DNA of 64,000 nucleotides from an uncultured Allofournierella sp. (GCA_944382775.1 CALWNI010000002.1:1-64000), one strand, 5' to 3'; shown: positions 18,429 to 26,524, counted from the first letter of the stretch. Numbers and translations: made by a program. Notes: generated by a model from the letters alone, not told the origin.

Positions 18429-19031
18429 TTACTCACCCTGCTTGCGAGCCTTAACAGCAGCTACGCCCAGAACGGAAGCAACAGCCAGAGCTGCAGCAGC
18501 TACACCGGTGGTGTTCAGGCCGGTAGCCTTGATAACACCATTGGTGCTGGTGCTGGTGCTGGTGCTGGTGCCGCTGGTGGTGCCCTTTCCGTCTGCACCT
18601 ACACCGGTGTAAACCAGATCCTCAGCGGTAGCCTTAAAGGTCTTGCCGCCTACGGTAGCAGTTACGGTGATCTTGTTGCTAGCTGCGTTAACAACGCCGC
18701 TCAGAACAACCTGATCAGCAGTAGCGGTCTTGATAGCAGCAGCAGCCTTGTTGATTGCTGCGGTAGCGGTGTCAGCATCAGGAACTTTGTCCATGGTAGC
18801 CTTCAGCTCTACAACAGCAGCCTTAACTGCGTCTACATCAACAGCCTCAGGATTGCTCAGAGAAGCAATCATGTCGTTCAGGTTTACACCGTATGCGGAA
18901 GCGGTGCTAGCGTAAGGAGCAGCAATAGCCTGCAGCTCTGCAGCGGTCTTGCCGGATGCAGCAGCAAATGCAGAAGTAGCCATAACGCCAGCCATAGCCA
19001 GAGCAGCAACGGTAGAAATTACCTTCTTCAT
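18429..19031 (-). CDS. Secreted protein with signal peptide and sortase-like C-terminal tail
   Basis: A 200-residue protein starting at the ATG of MKKVISTVAALAMAG, with AAGGAGG upstream. A signal peptide is cleaved probably after Ala23 (SAFA). An Ala-rich helical domain (about 24-108) and a beta-like segment (109-142) lead to a Gly/Thr/Ser linker (151-164). The tail has the sorting layout: IKATG or LNTTG (172-176), a hydrophobic stretch (177-193) and a basic end (KARKQGE). LNTTG matches L-x-x-T-G but lacks the usual proline. Codon use is strongly biased, which suggests high expression. It follows cpsB by 63 bases with no terminator between. Confidence 0.82.
   Translation of the reverse strand: MKKVISTVAALAMAGVMATSAFAAASGKTAAELQAIAAPYASTASAYGVNLNDMIASLSNPEAVDVDAVKAAVVELKATMDKVPDADTATAAINKAAAAIKTATADQVVLSGVVNAASNKITVTATVGGKTFKATAEDLVYTGVGADGKGTTSGTSTSTSTSTNGVIKATGLNTTGVAAAALAVASVLGVAAVKARKQGE
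18543..18572. repeat. Hexamer tandem repeat coding a Thr-Ser linker
   Basis: GGTGCT repeated about five times on the plus strand encodes the Ser-Thr run in front of the sorting signal. Such in-frame repeats can change copy number and so the length of the wall-spanning linker. Confidence 0.7.
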
Positions 19032-19062
19032 TGGTATCGTCCTCCTTTCTCCAAAGCTTATA

Positions 19063-19086
19063 TATAACACGGAAAACCGCGTTATA
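19063..19086 (-). promoter_or_regulatory. Intercistronic hairpin between cpsB and the secreted-protein gene
   Basis: TATAACGCGG and CCGTGTTATA pair on the minus strand (one G-T) around a TTTT tetraloop, about 30 bases before the start codon and with no T run. It may be a processing or stabilising element that raises the downstream message above the kinase genes. Confidence 0.5.
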
Positions 19087-19094
19087 CCATGAGA

Positions 19095-19850
19095 TTAAAA
19101 CCACCGCCCAAAAAACTTTTTGGGTTTTGTGGCATCCAACAGTTGGGGTTCAAACCCATGGAACACATCGTTCCCGTTCTGTTGAAGATATCGAATGGTA
19201 TCAGCTCCCTGCCAGCTTTCCACTTTTTGCATTGCTTGCGCTAAGTGGGGCGGACGCTTGTCCATCGAATGGGTATCGGTGGACAGCACATGAACTAAAT
19301 TCCATCGGAAAAACTTTTGAATCATTGCTTGTCGGCTGCCGCTGCGAATAATGCTGCTTGCATTCACCTGTGTCACTGCACCGGCATTCACCAAATCAAA
19401 CAAACGTGTGGAATCGCTTATCATATAGGGATACCGCTCTACATGTGCCAACAGCGGTGTAATCCCTTGCAAGCCCAATTTATAGAAAATATCTTTTGCC
19501 CAAGTAGGGTAAAAGGTAGGAGAAAACTCAACAAGCAAATACGGGGTATCTTGCAGCAGCAATTGATCCAAATCCAAATCAAGCAAATTGGAACTAAAAA
19601 ACACCTCTGCACCCAATTTTAAGGTAACAGGCAATGCTTCTGCTTTTACTGCCTTTTGCAATTGTTCAAAGGACTCTGCACGGCGTTCGATAAATTCCGA
19701 AACCGTGATGCGCTCTGCATTAAAGTGCGGTGTAAGCGCAATTTGGTCTACCCCTTGCGCAACCTGTTCCCGCAACAAAGCAAGCGAATCTTCCACGGTT
19801 TGTGCGCCGTCATCTATGCCGGGCAAGATGTGGCTATGTAAATCCGTCAT
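19095..19850 (-). CDS. CpsB/YwqE-type tyrosine-protein phosphatase (PHP domain)
   Basis: A 251-residue metal-dependent phosphatase of the PHP family. The N-terminus MTDLHSHILPGIDDGAQ carries the first metal ligands, TPHF and a HVERYP segment follow, and STDTHSMDKRPP near the end completes the site. Such enzymes remove phosphate from the tyrosine tail of the partner BY-kinase, which lies 24 bases upstream. No wzy, wzx or glycosyltransferase gene is nearby; the next gene is the secreted surface protein. Confidence 0.9.
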   Translation of the reverse strand: MTDLHSHILPGIDDGAQTVEDSLALLREQVAQGVDQIALTPHFNAERITVSEFIERRAESFEQLQKAVKAEALPVTLKLGAEVFFSSNLLDLDLDQLLLQDTPYLLVEFSPTFYPTWAKDIFYKLGLQGITPLLAHVERYPYMISDSTRLFDLVNAGAVTQVNASSIIRSGSRQAMIQKFFRWNLVHVLSTDTHSMDKRPPHLAQAMQKVESWQGADTIRYLQQNGNDVFHGFEPQLLDATKPKKFFGRWF

Positions 19851-19874
19851 GCTTTGTCACCTTTCTTTCAGCGG

Positions 19875-20627
19875 TTATTTGTAGTAACCGTATTCATAAG
19901 AATAATAATAACCGGAATCGCGCGAGGTGCTCTTTAAATCGAAACCATTCAAAATAGCACCAATAATGTTGGCATTTGCCGCTTCCAAATTCTTTTTGGC
20001 CAGCTGTGCCGACTCGATGGTTGCATTTGCATGGCTTACAACAAACAGAACACCATCTGCCAAGGCACTCAATACAGCTGCATCGGTAACAACCGAAGCG
20101 GGCGGTGTATCCATAATGATGTAATCATACTGGCTTGCCAAGCTATCCAGCATGGAACCCATTCTTGCACTGCCCAGCAGCTCAGCAGGGTTCGGCGGAA
20201 TAACACCGGCGGTAATAACATCAAAATTCAAATCACTAAATCGGATAATAACATCCGCAGGATTTGCCTCGCCGCTCAGAATATTAGTTAAGCCAGAGGT
20301 GCGGCGGGTAATGCGCAGGTACTTATGTAGCATCGGTTTACGCAAGTCACAGTCAATTAACAAAACTTTTTTTCCGTTTTCAGCCAAAGAAATGCACAGG
20401 TTAACTGCCACGTTACTTTTGCCTTCGCCGGGAATCGAGCTGGTAATAATTAGCTTTTTGTAGTTATTGCTTGCCGACATAAAGTTAATGTTGGTACGCA
20501 ATGTTTTATATGCTTCCACGTATTGGAATGGAGCATTCTTAGAAATAATCTGTAATTTACGAACAATGGAGTGAGTTTTTGACTTTTTTTCTTTTTTGCC
20601 AGAGCCGGCTAATTTGAATGCCATCAT
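19875..20627 (-). CDS. Bacterial tyrosine kinase (CpsD/YwqD type)
   Basis: A 250-residue cytoplasmic BY-kinase. Walker A SSIPGEGKS is at 63-71, Walker A' LLIDCDLRKP around 89-98 and Walker B IIMDTPP around 170-176. The C-terminus holds seven tyrosines within 10 residues (YYYSYEYGYY), the autophosphorylation cluster. The gene overlaps the stop codon of cpsC by one base (TGATG), and GGAGG lies before either of two adjacent ATG codons; an upstream TTG is less likely. Known family members need the CpsC cytoplasmic tail for activity. Confidence 0.93.
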   Translation of the reverse strand: MMAFKLAGSGKKEKKSKTHSIVRKLQIISKNAPFQYVEAYKTLRTNINFMSASNNYKKLIITSSIPGEGKSNVAVNLCISLAENGKKVLLIDCDLRKPMLHKYLRITRRTSGLTNILSGEANPADVIIRFSDLNFDVITAGVIPPNPAELLGSARMGSMLDSLASQYDYIIMDTPPASVVTDAAVLSALADGVLFVVSHANATIESAQLAKKNLEAANANIIGAILNGFDLKSTSRDSGYYYSYEYGYYK

Positions 20628-21319
20628 CAATCCTCCATTTCCACATAGGGAATAACACCCAGTACGGTAAAGCCCAGATGCTTTTGAATGTCGTCATCGC
20701 CTTTAAAGGTGTTGTTTAACATTTCTTTTAAGAAGACGAAACCAACACTTAATGCTAGGCCAACCAAACCTGCAACGGCAGTATTGGTAACCTTGTTAGG
20801 TGACACAGGATTTTCGCCTACGCGAGCATCCGAAATCACCTTAACCGAACCGGCTTCTACTGCATCTTGAATGATATCCGGTGCAATTTCAACAATTTTG
20901 GCAACAATCGCTTTTGCCTGCGCCGGATTTTCATCCTGCACTGCAATTTTCATTACCTGAGTAGAATCTACCGCAGTAACGGATACTCGCTTTGCCAGGG
21001 TTTCATAGTCTATATTTAGACCCAAACCGGAAATAACCTGATCCAGAACGGTATCGCTTGTTACTACAATACCATAAGTTGCTACCAGGTTTTTTGCAGT
21101 AGTCAGCATGTCATTGGTTAAATTATTGCTGCTTTGTGTCTGCTGCGAGTTAACAATCATGGTTGCACTCGCCTCATACTTGGGGGTAATCAAAAAGCTG
21201 GTAACCAAAAAACCTAAAATTGCGCAAACCAATGTGCTGGCAATAATGCTAAGCATATTATTTTTCAATAAAAACAGTATTTCGCGCAGGTCTATGGTTT
21301 CTTCGTATTCGCGTTCCAC
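20627..21319 (-). CDS. CpsC/Wzz-type chain-length determinant and kinase activator
   Basis: A 230-residue membrane protein with two spans (about 22-44 and 185-200) and an extracytoplasmic loop between them, the usual polysaccharide copolymerase layout. A proline-containing motif (VGENPVSPNKV) precedes the second span. The short cytoplasmic tail (FTVLGVIPYVEMED) should bind and activate the adjacent BY-kinase. The start is GTG with GGGGGGA upstream. It is the first gene of the CpsC-CpsD-CpsB unit, behind a leader containing a terminator-like hairpin. Confidence 0.9.
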   Translation of the reverse strand: MEREYEETIDLREILFLLKNNMLSIIASTLVCAILGFLVTSFLITPKYEASATMIVNSQQTQSSNNLTNDMLTTAKNLVATYGIVVTSDTVLDQVISGLGLNIDYETLAKRVSVTAVDSTQVMKIAVQDENPAQAKAIVAKIVEIAPDIIQDAVEAGSVKVISDARVGENPVSPNKVTNTAVAGLVGLALSVGFVFLKEMLNNTFKGDDDIQKHLGFTVLGVIPYVEMED

Positions 21320-21391
21320 CGAGTTTTCCCCCCTGAAAAAATTTCATCATAAAACTCTATCTGTTTATGATAAAGTAATTATTTAGAATCT

Positions 21392-21397
21392 ATTATA
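21392..21397 (-). promoter_or_regulatory. Possible second -10 box before cpsC
   Basis: A perfect TATAAT on the minus strand downstream of the hairpin, but no good -35 box at 16-18 bases. Confidence 0.3.
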
Positions 21398-21410
21398 TGT
21401 TATTTACTCG

Positions 21411-21446
21411 AAAAAATAAAGCGAAGATGTTTAACTTCGCTTTATG
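21411..21446 (-). terminator. Terminator-like hairpin in the cps leader (possible attenuator)
   Basis: Stem AAAGCGAAG/CTTCGCTTT with an 8-base loop, followed on the minus strand by ATTTTTTC. It lies 15-50 bases after the predicted start point of the cps transcript and before cpsC, so it can stop that transcript early unless antitermination occurs. Confidence 0.65.
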
Positions 21447-21662
21447 CTTTATCTCAGTGCTTTAAAGTATACCATAACCGTTTTCTTTCTGCAAGAAAAA
21501 TGACGTTTTTTATGTATTTTTTGTTAACTCGCATAAATCACTCCCCACGCTTGGCAATTCCTTTATATGAATTATTACTAAGTTTGTTAGTATTTCTAAT
21601 TTGTATGTATTTTCATTTATGAAAACACAAGCATCAAACCCATTATCTGCTGCTTTTATATG
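21447..21662. other. AT-rich gap between pgcA and the cps promoter
   Basis: Apart from the cps promoter this stretch is AT-rich and shows no convincing gene. A 60-codon open frame on the minus strand starts inside the pgcA terminator and has no ribosome site. Confidence 0.5.
21466..21494 (-). promoter_or_regulatory. Promoter of the cpsCDB unit
   Basis: On the minus strand TTGCAG (21489-21494), 17 bases, TATACT (21466-21471) with a TGG extended -10. Predicted start near 21459. Confidence 0.65.
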
Positions 21663-21703
21663 AAATAAAACAAGCATTGGTTTAATCACCAATGCTTGTT
21701 TTT
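21663..21703 (-). terminator. pgcA terminator
   Basis: Perfect 13-pair stem AACAAGCATTGGT with a 6-base loop, followed by TTTTAT on the minus strand. Confidence 0.8.
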
Positions 21704-21711
21704 GTATTTTA

Positions 21712-23424
21712 TTAGGCCAAAATGGGTTTTAATGCATCTGCCAATGCATCTTTTTGCTGCTGTGCCTGCTGCAAATCTTTCCCTAAGGTTGTAAAATAGG
21801 TTTTGATTTTCGGCTCGGTACCGGAGGGACGAACAATCACGCTTGCGCCACCCTCTAAAGTATAAATTAATACATTGGATGCCGGCAACTGAATCGTCTC
21901 GGTAGTTCCGTTGGTCAAATCGGTTTTTACGCCGGTTTTGTAGTCGGCAACCGAAACAACCTTATAGCCCGCAATCTCTTTGGGAGGATTGCTGCGCAGC
22001 TGCTGCATAATTCCCGCCATTTTATCCATACCGGACAAACCGGGGAATTCAAAGCTGTCTACCTGATTTAAGTAACGGCCGTACTCTGCATAAATGCGCT
22101 CCAGCTCTTCTTTGATGGAAGAACCGATGCTGCGATAATAAGCCGCCATTTCGCAAATCAGCATGCTGCCAATGATGGCATCTTTATCACGCACATAAGA
22201 GCCTGCCAGATAACCATAGCTTTCTTCAAAACCAAAGATAAAGCGTTCTACCTCGTTGGCAGCTTCCAGCTGTGCAATTTGGTCACCAATCCACTTAAAG
22301 CCGGTCAGTACATTGCGGCACTCTACGCCATAATGTTCCGCCACTTTATCTGCCAAAGGTGTGGAAACAATGCTCTTTACCATAACCGGGTTCTTGGGCA
22401 TAGTTCCCTGCTCCATACGAGCCTTGCAGATGTAGTCCAACAGCAATACGCCAACTTCGTTGCCGCTTAACAGCTCATAGCTGCCATCTTTGCAGCGTAC
22501 CGCAATGCCCACACGGTCTGCATCGGGGTCGGTTGCCAGCATCAGGTCTGCACCGGACTTTTCTGCCAGTTCCAGCCCCAGGCGCAGTGCCTCAAAAATT
22601 TCCGGGTTGGGATAGGGGCAGGTAGGGAAATTGCCGTCCGGCTTTTCCTGTTCCGGCACAATGGTGATATCTTCAATTCCGATATCATGCAGTACACGCA
22701 GCACCGGAACCAGTCCGCTTCCGTTCAAGGGGCTGTACACCAGCTTCAGACCTGCCGTTTTGCACAAGCCGGGGCGTACACTGCGGCTTTCAATGGCCTG
22801 ATACAAGGCTTCGTAGCAATCCTGACCCACATATTCAATCAGACCCTGCTCCATGCCTTCTTCAAAGGACATAGTTTTTGCACCGGTCAGAATGTCTGTT
22901 TTTTGAATTTCGGCATAAACAACATCCGCTGCTTCATCGGTCATCTGGCAGCCATCCGGGCCATATGCCTTATAGCCGTTGTATTTTGCAGGGTTGTGGC
23001 TTGCGGTAATCATGATACCTGCATTGCACTGATAGTATCGGGTTGCAAAGCTCAGTGCGGGCACCGGCATCAATTCTTTGTAGATCCGCACCTTAATGCC
23101 ATTTGCTGCCAATACTTCGGCAGCTGCCTTTGCAAATACATCACTTTTAATGCGGCTGTCGTAGCTAATGGCAACCGTTTGATTGCCGCCCTGGGTTTTT
23201 ACCCAGTTTGCCAATCCCTGTGTTGCTTGGCGAACCACATATACATTCATTCGGTTGGTACCTGCGCCGATTACACCGCGCAAACCTGCGGTACCAAATT
23301 GCAGCGACACTGCAAACCGATCCTTGATTGCTTCATCGTTTTCTTTCACAGATTCCAGTTCCGGCTTTAAGTCTGCATCGTCCAGATTAAAAGCCAGCCA
23401 GCGCTCGTATTCATTTTTATACAT
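21712..23424 (-). CDS. Phosphoglucomutase / phosphomannomutase (PgcA type)
   Basis: A 570-residue alpha-D-phosphohexomutase that converts glucose-6-phosphate to glucose-1-phosphate, the precursor of UDP-glucose. The active-site serine is in TASHNP, the metal loop is DPDADR, the sugar-binding loop GFEESYG and the phosphate-binding loop RPSGTEPK, in family order. Its length matches the long Firmicutes PgcA form. It has its own promoter and terminator next to the cps unit, which fits supply of sugar nucleotides for the surface, although they are separate transcripts. Confidence 0.95.
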   Translation of the reverse strand: MYKNEYERWLAFNLDDADLKPELESVKENDEAIKDRFAVSLQFGTAGLRGVIGAGTNRMNVYVVRQATQGLANWVKTQGGNQTVAISYDSRIKSDVFAKAAAEVLAANGIKVRIYKELMPVPALSFATRYYQCNAGIMITASHNPAKYNGYKAYGPDGCQMTDEAADVVYAEIQKTDILTGAKTMSFEEGMEQGLIEYVGQDCYEALYQAIESRSVRPGLCKTAGLKLVYSPLNGSGLVPVLRVLHDIGIEDITIVPEQEKPDGNFPTCPYPNPEIFEALRLGLELAEKSGADLMLATDPDADRVGIAVRCKDGSYELLSGNEVGVLLLDYICKARMEQGTMPKNPVMVKSIVSTPLADKVAEHYGVECRNVLTGFKWIGDQIAQLEAANEVERFIFGFEESYGYLAGSYVRDKDAIIGSMLICEMAAYYRSIGSSIKEELERIYAEYGRYLNQVDSFEFPGLSGMDKMAGIMQQLRSNPPKEIAGYKVVSVADYKTGVKTDLTNGTTETIQLPASNVLIYTLEGGASVIVRPSGTEPKIKTYFTTLGKDLQQAQQQKDALADALKPILA

Positions 23425-23484
23425 TGCTTACACCTGCTTCTTGTGGATTTCGATTCCTTTATTTATAAGGTCTTTACCAATCAT

Positions 23485-23513
23485 ATTCTAATGTACATTA
23501 CAAAAAATGTCAA
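23485..23513 (-). promoter_or_regulatory. pgcA promoter
   Basis: On the minus strand TTGACA (23508-23513), 17 bases, TAGAAT (23485-23490). Confidence 0.75.
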
Positions 23514-23557
23514 TTAAAGTCCCCCTCTTGTTGTTCGTTTTCCATGTTTCGGCACTC

Positions 23558-23586
23558 TTGTATAAATGAGGCTTGCACGCTATACT
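23558..23586 (+). promoter_or_regulatory. comM promoter
   Basis: TTGTAT, 17 bases, TATACT on the plus strand, 51 bases before comM and divergent from the pgcA promoter. Confidence 0.65.
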
Positions 23587-23637
23587 AAGGTTACAAAATC
23601 TGTTTGGCAAATCAAATTTTGAAATGGGAGTTTTGCA

Positions 23638-25167
23638 ATGTTTTCAAAGGTGCGTAGCTTTGGCGTAAAAGGTCTTTCCGGCTTTGCTGTAACAGCAGAG
23701 GCGGATATCAGCGGCGGTCTGCCCCAGTTTTCCATTGTGGGATTGCCCGACAATGCGGTAAAAGAAGCCGCCGACCGTGTACGCAGTGCCATTAAAAACC
23801 TGGGCTTTTCTTGGCCTGCCAGCCGCATTACCGTAAACCTTGCCCCTGCCGATGTAAAAAAGACCGGCCCTTTGTATGATTTACCTGTTTTTCTGGCGTT
23901 GCTTTGCTCTTCCGGTCAGTTGCCGATCTTACCACCACATCAAGCTTTTATCGGAGAGCTTTCTCTGGACGGCAGCCTTCGTCCGGTTAACGGCATTTTA
24001 TCCATGGCCTTAGCCGCAGCCGAACACGGCATTACTGAGCTGTTTGTTCCTGCCGAAAACGCCTTGGAAGCCGCCACGGTAAGCGGAATCTCCGTTTTCG
24101 GTGCCGCCAATGCCCGTGAAGTAACGCAGCATTTGCAGGGTGGTGAATCACTTTCCCCTGCCACACCGCCGCCATTTTGTGCACAAATACAGCAAAACGG
24201 GCTGGACTTTTCGGATGTAAAAGGCCAATTGGCTGCACGACGTGCATTGGAAATTGCCGCTGCAGGAAACCACAACATTCTACTAATTGGCCCGCCGGGT
24301 ACCGGAAAATCCATGCTTGCCAAACGCATGCCCGGCATTTTGCCGCCGCTTACCCAAGCCGAAGCGGTAGACTGCACCAAAATCTATTCGGTCAGCGGTC
24401 TTTTGCCCAGTGGCAGCGGTCTGATTCAACAGCGACCGTTCCGCAGCCCCCATCATAGCGTAAGTGCAGCAGCACTCGCAGGCGGTGGGCATCAAATCCG
24501 TCCCGGTGAAGTTAGCCTTGCCCACAACGGTGTTTTGTTTTTAGACGAACTGCCGGAATTTCATCGGGATGCACTGGAAGTATTGCGCCAACCCATTGAA
24601 GACGGTGTTGTAACGGTAAGCCGTGCAACCGGCAGCGCAACCTATCCCAGTCAATTTTTATTGTTAGCTGCAATGAACCCTTGTAAATGTGGTTACTTTG
24701 GGCATCCCACCCGTGCCTGCACCTGCACGCCCAGTGCGGTTGAGCGGTATCGGCAGCGAATTTCCGGCCCATTGCTGGATCGCATTGACCTGCATGTGGA
24801 AGTATCCCCTGTTCTTTACGAAGAATTGAGCAGTGATATTCCTGCAGAATCCAGTTCTGAAATTTTGAAACGGGTATTGGCAGCAAGAGCACGACAGCAC
24901 GCCCGTTTTGCACAAACCGGTGTTTTGTGCAACGCACACCTTCCCAGCCACGCCCTGCGGCAGGTATGCCGATTGGACAGCAAAGCTTCTGCCACCTTAC
25001 GCACTGCATTTGATAAGCTTGGTTTATCCGCGCGGGCGTACGACCGTATTTTAAAGGTAAGCCGAACCATTGCCGACCTTGCAGTAAGCGAAACCATTAC
25101 CACCGCACACCTTGCAGAAGCGTTACAGTACCGAACCTTAGACCGCAAATATTGGTATGACAAATAA
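23638..25167 (+). CDS. comM: YifB/ComM family Mg-chelatase-like AAA+ ATPase
   Basis: A 509-residue AAA+ protein. The N-terminal domain has the ISGGLPQFSIVGLPDNAVKE signature; the ATPase core has Walker A GPPGTGKSM near residue 219 and Walker B FLDELPEF; a zinc-like cluster (CKCGYF and ACTC) follows, and the C-terminal Mg-chelatase domain ends the protein. In naturally competent bacteria ComM is a branch-migration helicase for integrating incoming DNA; in Clostridia the role is not established. A Nudix gene follows after 13 bases. Confidence 0.93.
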   Translation: MFSKVRSFGVKGLSGFAVTAEADISGGLPQFSIVGLPDNAVKEAADRVRSAIKNLGFSWPASRITVNLAPADVKKTGPLYDLPVFLALLCSSGQLPILPPHQAFIGELSLDGSLRPVNGILSMALAAAEHGITELFVPAENALEAATVSGISVFGAANAREVTQHLQGGESLSPATPPPFCAQIQQNGLDFSDVKGQLAARRALEIAAAGNHNILLIGPPGTGKSMLAKRMPGILPPLTQAEAVDCTKIYSVSGLLPSGSGLIQQRPFRSPHHSVSAAALAGGGHQIRPGEVSLAHNGVLFLDELPEFHRDALEVLRQPIEDGVVTVSRATGSATYPSQFLLLAAMNPCKCGYFGHPTRACTCTPSAVERYRQRISGPLLDRIDLHVEVSPVLYEELSSDIPAESSSEILKRVLAARARQHARFAQTGVLCNAHLPSHALRQVCRLDSKASATLRTAFDKLGLSARAYDRILKVSRTIADLAVSETITTAHLAEALQYRTLDRKYWYDK

Positions 25168-25180
25168 GGAGATTCCTTTT

Positions 25181-25651
25181 ATGAAAAACACCACCCTTTG
25201 TTATCTGGAACAAAACGAGCAATACCTTATGCTGCATCGCACCAAAAAACAGCAAGACCCCAATGCCGGAAAGTGGATTGGGGTGGGCGGAAAATTTGAA
25301 GCCAACGAAAGCCCGGACGAATGTCTTTTGCGAGAAGTAAAGGAAGAAACCGGCCTCACCTTAACGGATTGGACCTGTCGCGGAATTGTCACCTTTGTTT
25401 CGGACGAATGGCCCACGGAATACATGTACCTGTTCACTTCCACACAATTTCACGGCAGTTTAACCGATTGCGCCGAGGGTGAGTTGCGCTGGGTTGATAA
25501 ATCCGAAGTTACTAAGTTAAATCTTTGGCCGGGCGACCGTATTTTTTTAACGCTGCTGGCACAAAACGAACCGTTCTTTTTGTTGAAGCTTGTATACACC
25601 GGCGATACCTTAACCGAAGCCTATCTAAACGGAACCCCTATTTCCATCTAA
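25181..25651 (+). CDS. Nudix hydrolase, MutT/8-oxo-dGTPase-like
   Basis: A 156-residue Nudix protein. The start is the ATG of MKNTTLCYLEQNEQYL with AGGAG nine bases upstream; an earlier in-frame ATG overlaps comM. The Nudix box is complete (GGKFEANESPDECL, then REVKEETGL). The early part, with YLMLHRTKK, resembles MutX-type 8-oxo-dGTP or dihydroneopterin triphosphate pyrophosphatases. It is cotranscribed with comM. Confidence 0.9.
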   Translation: MKNTTLCYLEQNEQYLMLHRTKKQQDPNAGKWIGVGGKFEANESPDECLLREVKEETGLTLTDWTCRGIVTFVSDEWPTEYMYLFTSTQFHGSLTDCAEGELRWVDKSEVTKLNLWPGDRIFLTLLAQNEPFFLLKLVYTGDTLTEAYLNGTPISI

Positions 25652-25657
25652 CTTTTT

Positions 25658-25692
25658 GGAAAGCGATTGTATTTGCAATCGCTTTCTTTTAT
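25658..25692 (+). terminator. Terminator after the Nudix gene
   Basis: Stem GAAAGCGATTG/CAATCGCTTTC with a TTTTATT run on the plus strand. Confidence 0.85.
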
Positions 25693-25729
25693 TATTAATA
25701 ATATTTTTAAATATTTATTTATTATTTTA

Positions 25730-25758
25730 TTGACTTTTCACATAAAAACATCCATAAT
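25730..25758 (+). promoter_or_regulatory. gmk promoter
   Basis: TTGACT, 17 bases, CATAAT in a very AT-rich stretch, about 40 bases before gmk. Confidence 0.6.
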
Positions 25759-25799
25759 TAAGATAGAATCAAACCCAACGCACGAAAGGTGGTCTTAGT

Positions 25800-26483
25800 A
25801 TGAATGCAGAAAAAACGTATTTTGACCGCATTGCCGAATACGGTCAGCTTGTTATCATTTCCGGGCCCAGTGGTGTTGGCAAAAGCACAGTTATCAACCA
25901 ATATATCTCGGAACATCCCAAGGCCTGTAAATGTGTAACCGTTACCACACGCCCACAGCGCTCTGATGAAGAAGACGGCGAAGATCATTACTTTGTAACC
26001 CACGAAGAATTTGAGCAGCTGATTCGTTCCCAACAGCTTTTGGAGTATGTATACCGCAACAGCAATGGTTACGGCACACCGGCAAAAGCAGTGGAGAACC
26101 TGCGCCGTGCCGGACGCAATGTGATTTTGGACATTGACGTCATTGGTGCAATGAAAATCCGCGCCCGTTGCCCTGATGCAACCTTGATTTTCATTCTGCC
26201 CCCTTCTTGGGAGGAACTGGAACGTCGCGTTCGCCTGAATCCAAACCGCAGCGAATCTGCCATTCAGGCACATATGGAAGCTGCAAAAGAGGAAATTCTC
26301 TGCGCCGGGCAGTACGATTACGTTCTGATTAACGATACCGTGGAAAAAACCGTGCGCCGTTTGGGGCAAATTATTCACGGCAACCGTTACAGCAAAAACA
26401 GCATGAAAACCTTCCTTTCCAGTTACATCGAAAGCGAGCTGGCCCCACAATCGGATGTGGCCGATGAAATTCTGTCCATTTAA
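25800..26483 (+). CDS. gmk: Guanylate kinase
   Basis: A 227-residue kinase that converts GMP to GDP. The P-loop ISGPSGVGKST lies around residues 20-30; the GMP-binding segment has TVTTRPQRSDEEDGEDHYFV, and the lid region has RRVRLNPNRSESAI, slightly unlike the common RLxxRGTE form. In many Firmicutes gmk sits with rpoZ and coaBC; here it stands alone with its own promoter and a shared terminator. The lid variation and a longer C-terminus make it a somewhat divergent member. Confidence 0.88.
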   Translation: MNAEKTYFDRIAEYGQLVIISGPSGVGKSTVINQYISEHPKACKCVTVTTRPQRSDEEDGEDHYFVTHEEFEQLIRSQQLLEYVYRNSNGYGTPAKAVENLRRAGRNVILDIDVIGAMKIRARCPDATLIFILPPSWEELERRVRLNPNRSESAIQAHMEAAKEEILCAGQYDYVLINDTVEKTVRRLGQIIHGNRYSKNSMKTFLSSYIESELAPQSDVADEILSI

Positions 26484-26486
26484 TTC

Positions 26487-26524
26487 AGCAAAAAAGCTCC
26501 CTGCTTGGCAGGGAGCTTTTTTCT
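26487..26524. terminator. Bidirectional terminator between gmk and the ABC operon
   Basis: AAAAAGCTCCCTGC and its complement form a perfect stem with A and T runs on both sides. It serves gmk (plus) and the DUF4340 gene (minus), which converge here. Confidence 0.9.

Noticed and set aside
21510..21692. 60-codon open frame between pgcA and cpsC
   Set aside because: It starts inside the pgcA terminator, has no ribosome site and is AT-rich without protein-like composition.
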